A stretch of DNA of 64,000 nt from Pseudoruminococcus_B sp937901805 (GTDB taxonomy: Bacteria; Bacillota; Clostridia; Oscillospirales; Ruminococcaceae): positions 1-64,000 of the forward strand of contig CAUWNS010000007.1 of the NCBI GenBank assembly GCA_963560245.1, written 5' to 3'. The position numbers and the translations under genes were made by a program. Shown here piece by piece: positions 60,578 through 64,000 of the stretch (position 1 is the stretch's first letter; every line of letters starts with the position of its first letter). The notes below the pieces were generated by a model. It saw only the letters and a list, made by a program, of their open reading frames with translations. It did not search any database and was not told the origin of the DNA.

Positions 60578-61672
60578 ATGAAACTTGGAATTGTAGGATT
60601 ACCAAACGTGGGGAAAAGTACCCTGTTCAATGCAATTACCAATGCAGGGGCGGAATCTGCCAACTACCCCTTCTGCACAATCGAGCCAAATGTAGGAATG
60701 GTCACCGTCCCGGATGAACGGCTGGACGCCCTGGCAAAAATGTACGATCCGGATAAATACACTCCCGCTGTTATCGAATTTGTCGACATTGCCGGCCTGG
60801 TAAAAGGCGCCTCCAAAGGAGAAGGGCTGGGAAACAAATTCCTTGCCAATATCCGTGAAGTCGATGCTATTGTACATGTCGTACGCTGTTTTGAAGACCC
60901 CAACATCATCCATGTTGATGGAGAAATTGGACCAAAGCGCGACATTGAAACCATTAACCTGGAGCTGATTTTCTCCGATATCGATATTCTGGAAAGAAAA
61001 ATTGACCGGACAGCCAAACTGGCCAAAGGGGATAAAAAATATCTTTCGGAAGTGGAATTTCTTAAAAAACTCAAAGAGTTTATGGAAGAAGGAAAATCTG
61101 CACGTTCTTATCCCTTTACGGATGAAGAAAAAGAAATGCTCATCGACACCCCGCTGCTCTCCAACAAACCTGTGATCTACGCCTGCAACATGTCGGAAGA
61201 GGATTTTTCTTCCGGGATTGAAAGCAACCGGTTTGTCAAGGAAGTTGAGGAGATTGCCAGTGAGGAGCATGCCGGCGTTCTCCCCATCTGCGCCAGATTG
61301 GAAGAGGAAATTTCCGATATGTCTGCAGAGGACAAGACTATGTTCCTGGAGGACTTGGGACTGCATGAATCCGGACTTGACCGCCTGATCAAGGAGTGCT
61401 ATTCCCTGCTGGGGCTGATTTCCTACCTGACTGCGGGCAAACCGGAAGTACGCGCCTGGACTATCAAAAAGGGGACAAAAGCGCCTCAGGCCGCAGGAAA
61501 AATCCATTCTGATTTTGAAAAGGGCTTTATCCGCGCAGAGGTTATCTCCTTTGACGATCTGATGGCGTGCGGCAGTATGGCTGCGGCAAAAGAAAAAGGG
61601 CTGGTCCGCCTGGAAGGCAAAGAATACATTATGCAGGATGGGGATATTGTCCTGTTCCGCTTTAATGTATAA
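60578..61672 (+). CDS. ychF: Redox-regulated ATPase YchF
   Basis: A 364-residue YchF/OLA1 protein, full length. 'GLPNVGKSTLFNAITNAGAE' is the P-loop, 'DIAGLVKGASKGEGLGNKFL' the switch II region. The G4 'NMSEEDF' replaces NKxD, which in this family shifts preference from GTP to ATP. A C-terminal TGS domain ('EVRAWTIKKGTKAPQAAGKI') binds ribosomes. GGAAAGGA precedes the ATG. Confidence 0.97.
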   Translation: MKLGIVGLPNVGKSTLFNAITNAGAESANYPFCTIEPNVGMVTVPDERLDALAKMYDPDKYTPAVIEFVDIAGLVKGASKGEGLGNKFLANIREVDAIVHVVRCFEDPNIIHVDGEIGPKRDIETINLELIFSDIDILERKIDRTAKLAKGDKKYLSEVEFLKKLKEFMEEGKSARSYPFTDEEKEMLIDTPLLSNKPVIYACNMSEEDFSSGIESNRFVKEVEEIASEEHAGVLPICARLEEEISDMSAEDKTMFLEDLGLHESGLDRLIKECYSLLGLISYLTAGKPEVRAWTIKKGTKAPQAAGKIHSDFEKGFIRAEVISFDDLMACGSMAAAKEKGLVRLEGKEYIMQDGDIVLFRFNV

Positions 61673-61686
61673 GTTGACAAACAGCA

Positions 61687-61720
61687 TATCAGCGGGCAGG
61701 GTTTCCTGTCCGCTGATTTT
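61687..61720 (+). terminator. ychF terminator
   Basis: ATCAGCGG/CCGCTGAT with inner CAGG/CCTG pairing, followed by TTTTC. Confidence 0.8.
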
Positions 61721-61775
61721 CTGAAACGACAAATGATTTTATTCAGAAACAACGTATAGAAAAGGAGAATCACTA

Positions 61776-62555
61776 ATGAATGTAGGATTTATTGGTTTTG
61801 GAAATATGGCCTGCGCTATCGCGGATGGGTTTCTGCGCGCAAAAGCCCTGCCCGCAGAGCAAATTTTTGCCTGTGCAAAAAACTGGGAAAAATTATGTCA
61901 AAACGCCTCTATCCGCGGCATTCATGCCTGTCAGGATACCGGAGAAGTTCTGGACCACAGCGATCTGCTCATCATTGCCGTCAAACCCTATCAGGTGAAA
62001 GAAGTTCTCTCCCCCCATTTTCAAAAGCTTCAGGGGAAAATCCTTGTTTCGGTCGCGGCAGGCATGACCTTTGAACGGTATGAAGAATTCTTACCCAAAG
62101 GAACCCACCATATCAGCACCATCCCTAATACACCCGTTTCTGTATGCGAAGGGGTAATCGCCTGTGAACAGCGGCACTCTTTGACATCGGATGAATATGA
62201 ACAGTTCATCTCCCTGTTTTCAAAAATCGGACTTGTTCAGCCTGTAGAAACCCATCTGCTCTCCGTTGCAGGCACAGTGGCGGGATGCGGTCCCGCATTT
62301 GCCGCGATGTTCCTGGAAGCCCTTTCCGACGCAGGGGTAAAACACGGCCTGCCCAGAGCGCTCTCCTATCGTCTTGCAAGCCAGATGCTTGCAGGCACTG
62401 CTAAACTTCAGCTTGCTACAAATGCGCATCCCGGACAGATGAAAGACGCGGTCTGCTCTCCGGGGGGCACCACGATTGTCGGAGTAAGCGCGCTCGAGAA
62501 AAATGGATTCCGCCATGCGGTTATTGACGCCATCGACGCTATCGAAAACAAGTAA
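61776..62555 (+). CDS. proC: Pyrroline-5-carboxylate reductase
   Basis: A 259-residue ProC reducing pyrroline-5-carboxylate to proline. Rossmann fold 'VGFIGFGNMACAIADGFLRA', 'IIAVKPYQVKEVL', and the dimerisation/catalytic 'MKDAVCSPGGTTIVGVSALE'. Slightly shorter than the usual 265-280. AAAGGAG precedes the ATG. Completes the proline pathway started by proBA; it is followed by rsm22 after 11 bases. Confidence 0.96.
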   Translation: MNVGFIGFGNMACAIADGFLRAKALPAEQIFACAKNWEKLCQNASIRGIHACQDTGEVLDHSDLLIIAVKPYQVKEVLSPHFQKLQGKILVSVAAGMTFERYEEFLPKGTHHISTIPNTPVSVCEGVIACEQRHSLTSDEYEQFISLFSKIGLVQPVETHLLSVAGTVAGCGPAFAAMFLEALSDAGVKHGLPRALSYRLASQMLAGTAKLQLATNAHPGQMKDAVCSPGGTTIVGVSALEKNGFRHAVIDAIDAIENK

Positions 62556-62566
62556 GGAGCTTTTTT

Positions 62567-63532
62567 ATGGAATTTCCTACAGAACTCCGCTATGCTTTGG
62601 AACAGATCCTTGCCGGACAAAAGCAGAATGTTCTGGCCATGCAGGCTCAATCCCTCAGCGAACGGTATCGCTTCCAGACAGGCAGCGGACACAGATTACT
62701 GACTGAAGACGTACAGGCCGCCGCCTATGCCGCAGTCCGGATGCCCGCCACTTTTGGGGCAGTCTGCAAGGTACTGGAAGAGACTCTTCGCTGTACGGAT
62801 ATTCATCCTTCTACCCTGCTGGATGTCGGAGCCGGTACTGGATCCGCCAGCTTTGCCGCCGCAGAATTCCTCTCTCTGAACCGGGTAATCTGCCTAGAAC
62901 GGGAAGGCGCCATGAGCAGGCTCGGAAAGCGGCTGATGCAGCAGGCAGGGTCAAACTGTCTGAAACAGGCAGTCTGGAAAGACTGTGATCTGGTGCAAAA
63001 GCCTGCCCTGGACCGGGCGGATTTGGTCATTGCCTCGTATGTTCTCGGGGAAATGAACCCCTCGGATAGGAAAATTGTTGCCGGAAACCTATGGGAAGCT
63101 ACCGGACAGATGCTGTTAATTGTGGAACCGGGGACACCTGCCGGTTTTGCGCAGCTTAAAGATCTTCGTTCTCTTTTGCTTTCCCGGGGCGCTCATCTTG
63201 CCGCCCCCTGTCCATCCGGACAAGCGTGCCCCATTCCAGAAGGGGATTGGTGTCATTTCACCTGCCGAATTGCAAGAAGCAAACTACACAGGCAGCTAAA
63301 AGGGGCAGACGCTCCCTATGAAGATGAAAAATTCTGTTATCTTGCCCTGACAAAAAAGCCCTCCCGTCCTGCTCCGGCGCGGATACGCAGGCATCCGCGG
63401 ATCGAACCTGGAAAAATCACTCTGGAGCTTTGCACCAAAACCGGTTTTCGGCAAGCTGTCCTGCGTAAACGGGACGGTTCCCTTTTTAAACAGGCTAGGA
63501 AATCCAGCTGCGGTGACCAATGGGATGGATAA
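62567..63532 (+). CDS. Rsm22-like rRNA methyltransferase family protein
   Basis: A 321-residue protein of the Rsm22 family (bacterial relatives of METTL17). SAM-binding 'LLDVGAGTGSASFAAAEFLS' near residue 85 and 'DLVIASYVLGEMNPSDR' near 155. Cysteines in 'CPSGQACPIPEGDWCHFTCR' fit the 4Fe-4S binding found in METTL17-type proteins. A role in small-subunit assembly is inferred from the family. It starts 11 bases after proC. Confidence 0.85.
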   Translation: MEFPTELRYALEQILAGQKQNVLAMQAQSLSERYRFQTGSGHRLLTEDVQAAAYAAVRMPATFGAVCKVLEETLRCTDIHPSTLLDVGAGTGSASFAAAEFLSLNRVICLEREGAMSRLGKRLMQQAGSNCLKQAVWKDCDLVQKPALDRADLVIASYVLGEMNPSDRKIVAGNLWEATGQMLLIVEPGTPAGFAQLKDLRSLLLSRGAHLAAPCPSGQACPIPEGDWCHFTCRIARSKLHRQLKGADAPYEDEKFCYLALTKKPSRPAPARIRRHPRIEPGKITLELCTKTGFRQAVLRKRDGSLFKQARKSSCGDQWDG

Positions 63533-63534
63533 AG

Positions 63535-63583
63535 AAAATCCTCCTCCGTATTCAGTAAAAAACTGAACACGGAGGAGGATTTT
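63535..63583. terminator. Terminator after rsm22
   Basis: AAAATCCTCCTCCGT pairs with ACGGAGGAGGATTTT, with a second inner stem (TTCAGT/ACTGAA). Confidence 0.9.
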
Positions 63584-63688
63584 TCCATACGGCTTTTCAG
63601 CTACTCACATCTTATGCTGTCAGATACGTTTTATCTGTAAAGTGGACATCCGGTACTATGGACTTCAAAAAAACCGGCGCTGTGTTTC

Positions 63689-63955
63689 CTATGGTTCTTC
63701 CTGATGACTTTCCTGCTTATATTTGCGCTGCGTCGCCAGTCCGCCTCGGATGTGCCGCTGAGCCTTATTGGTATCCAACACAATTTTCACATCCGCATAT
63801 AGGCTGGCATTGAGTTTTTTAAGCCGATCAGATACATCCTTGTGAACGGTTGATTTGGAGATATGAAACTGTTTTGCCGCGGAACGTACCGTCGATTTAT
63901 TTTCTATGATATAGTTTGCAAGCGCAATGGCGCGTTCTTCCGGAAGTCCCTTCAC
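63689..63955 (-). CDS. spoIIID: Sporulation transcriptional regulator SpoIIID
   Basis: An 88-residue SpoIIID, the mother-cell regulator acting with sigma-E. 'ENKSTVRSAAKQFHISKSTV' is its helix-turn-helix, and 'RHIRGGLATQRKYKQ' the conserved basic tail. The start is GTG at 63955 with GGGGGG upstream. With spoVT and yabPQ it shows an endospore former. Confidence 0.97.
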   Translation of the reverse strand: MKGLPEERAIALANYIIENKSTVRSAAKQFHISKSTVHKDVSDRLKKLNASLYADVKIVLDTNKAQRHIRGGLATQRKYKQESHQEEP

Positions 63956-64000
63956 TGAAATCCCCCCAACAAAGAATCGGTTTTGTCCTATTACTATGCA

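Noticed and set aside
60599..61732. 377-codon frame antisense to ychF
   Set aside because: ychF is certain, and the antisense product is Phe-rich and without a start site.
1..64000. CRISPR arrays, rRNA or tRNA genes, intact insertion sequences, prophage genes
   Set aside because: I looked for regularly spaced repeats, tRNA cloverleaf 3' ends, rRNA and transposase motifs and saw none.

Overview
The window looks like chromosomal DNA of an anaerobic, endospore-forming Gram-positive bacterium of the Clostridia, most likely the Oscillospirales/Ruminococcaceae side. The grounds are the sporulation genes (spoVT, spoIIID, yabP, yabQ, a spoIIQ-type M23 protein), strong AGGAGG ribosome binding sites with some GTG/TTG starts, ferredoxin-based redox enzymes (NfnAB, an Rnf-like cluster, a 4Fe-4S aldo/keto reductase) and clostridial gene orders. 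No tRNA, rRNA, CRISPR array or intact insertion sequence is visible. The species assignment is inference.

Layout. 1-2200 is a distinctly AT-rich block of four minus-strand genes (PH-like protein, lipoprotein, SUKH/SMI1-type immunity-like protein, small exported protein) that looks acquired. 2300-4940 holds acyP and pnp. 5100-11100 carries a GH105 hydrolase, an unusual fusion of a DNA-binding HTH domain to a PurM-like enzyme domain, and proBA. 11094-21224 is a long minus-strand block: coaX plus a pentapeptide-repeat gene, rpsO with its own promoter, and the translation operon rimP-nusA-rnpM-ylxQ-infB-rbfA-nrnA-truB-ribF. 21384-26548 has spoVT, an SPFH/NfeD pair, an autoregulated PadR gene, an amidase and a LysR regulator. 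26773-30386 is a redox block (iron alcohol dehydrogenase, then NfnA-NfnB). 30435-32951 is NAD salvage (pncB, pncA) plus a nitroreductase. 33171-35122 has an SDR gene remnant and yabP-yabQ-divIC-yabR. 35168-37637 holds three single genes (a GNAT acetyltransferase, a phosphoribosyltransferase and an FkbM methyltransferase). 37713-42656 is a five-gene operon of Rnf-like subunits (C, D, E, A) followed by a membrane-anchored glycoside-hydrolase-like protein. 42768-48421 has mecA, rpe, an aldo/keto reductase, a decayed HxlR gene, an AEC transporter and spoIIQ. 48455-51909 is a decayed stretch with two broken genes (an unknown one and tspO) around an orphan Dam methylase and a lone NuoE-like ferredoxin. 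51983-63955 has gltX, an aminotransferase-trpS pair, a VOC protein, a response regulator-histidine kinase-HtrA operon, ychF, proC-rsm22 and spoIIID.

How the genes fit together. Proline synthesis is complete in the window (proB, proA, and proC 52 kb away). NfnAB would make NADPH from NADH and reduced ferredoxin, next to an alcohol dehydrogenase that may consume reducing power. PncA and PncB convert nicotinamide to nicotinate mononucleotide. The sensor pair at 58-60 kb probably controls the HtrA protease behind it as an envelope-stress response.

The most unusual item is the Rnf-like operon. It has no RnfB or RnfG gene. Its RnfA- and RnfE-like proteins lack all four cysteines expected to hold the intramembrane [2Fe-2S] cluster, and its RnfC-like protein lacks the glycine-rich flavin/NADH loop yet keeps both ferredoxin-type 4Fe-4S motifs. 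Second is the HTH-PurM fusion, which stands apart from any purine operon and has an altered ATP loop.
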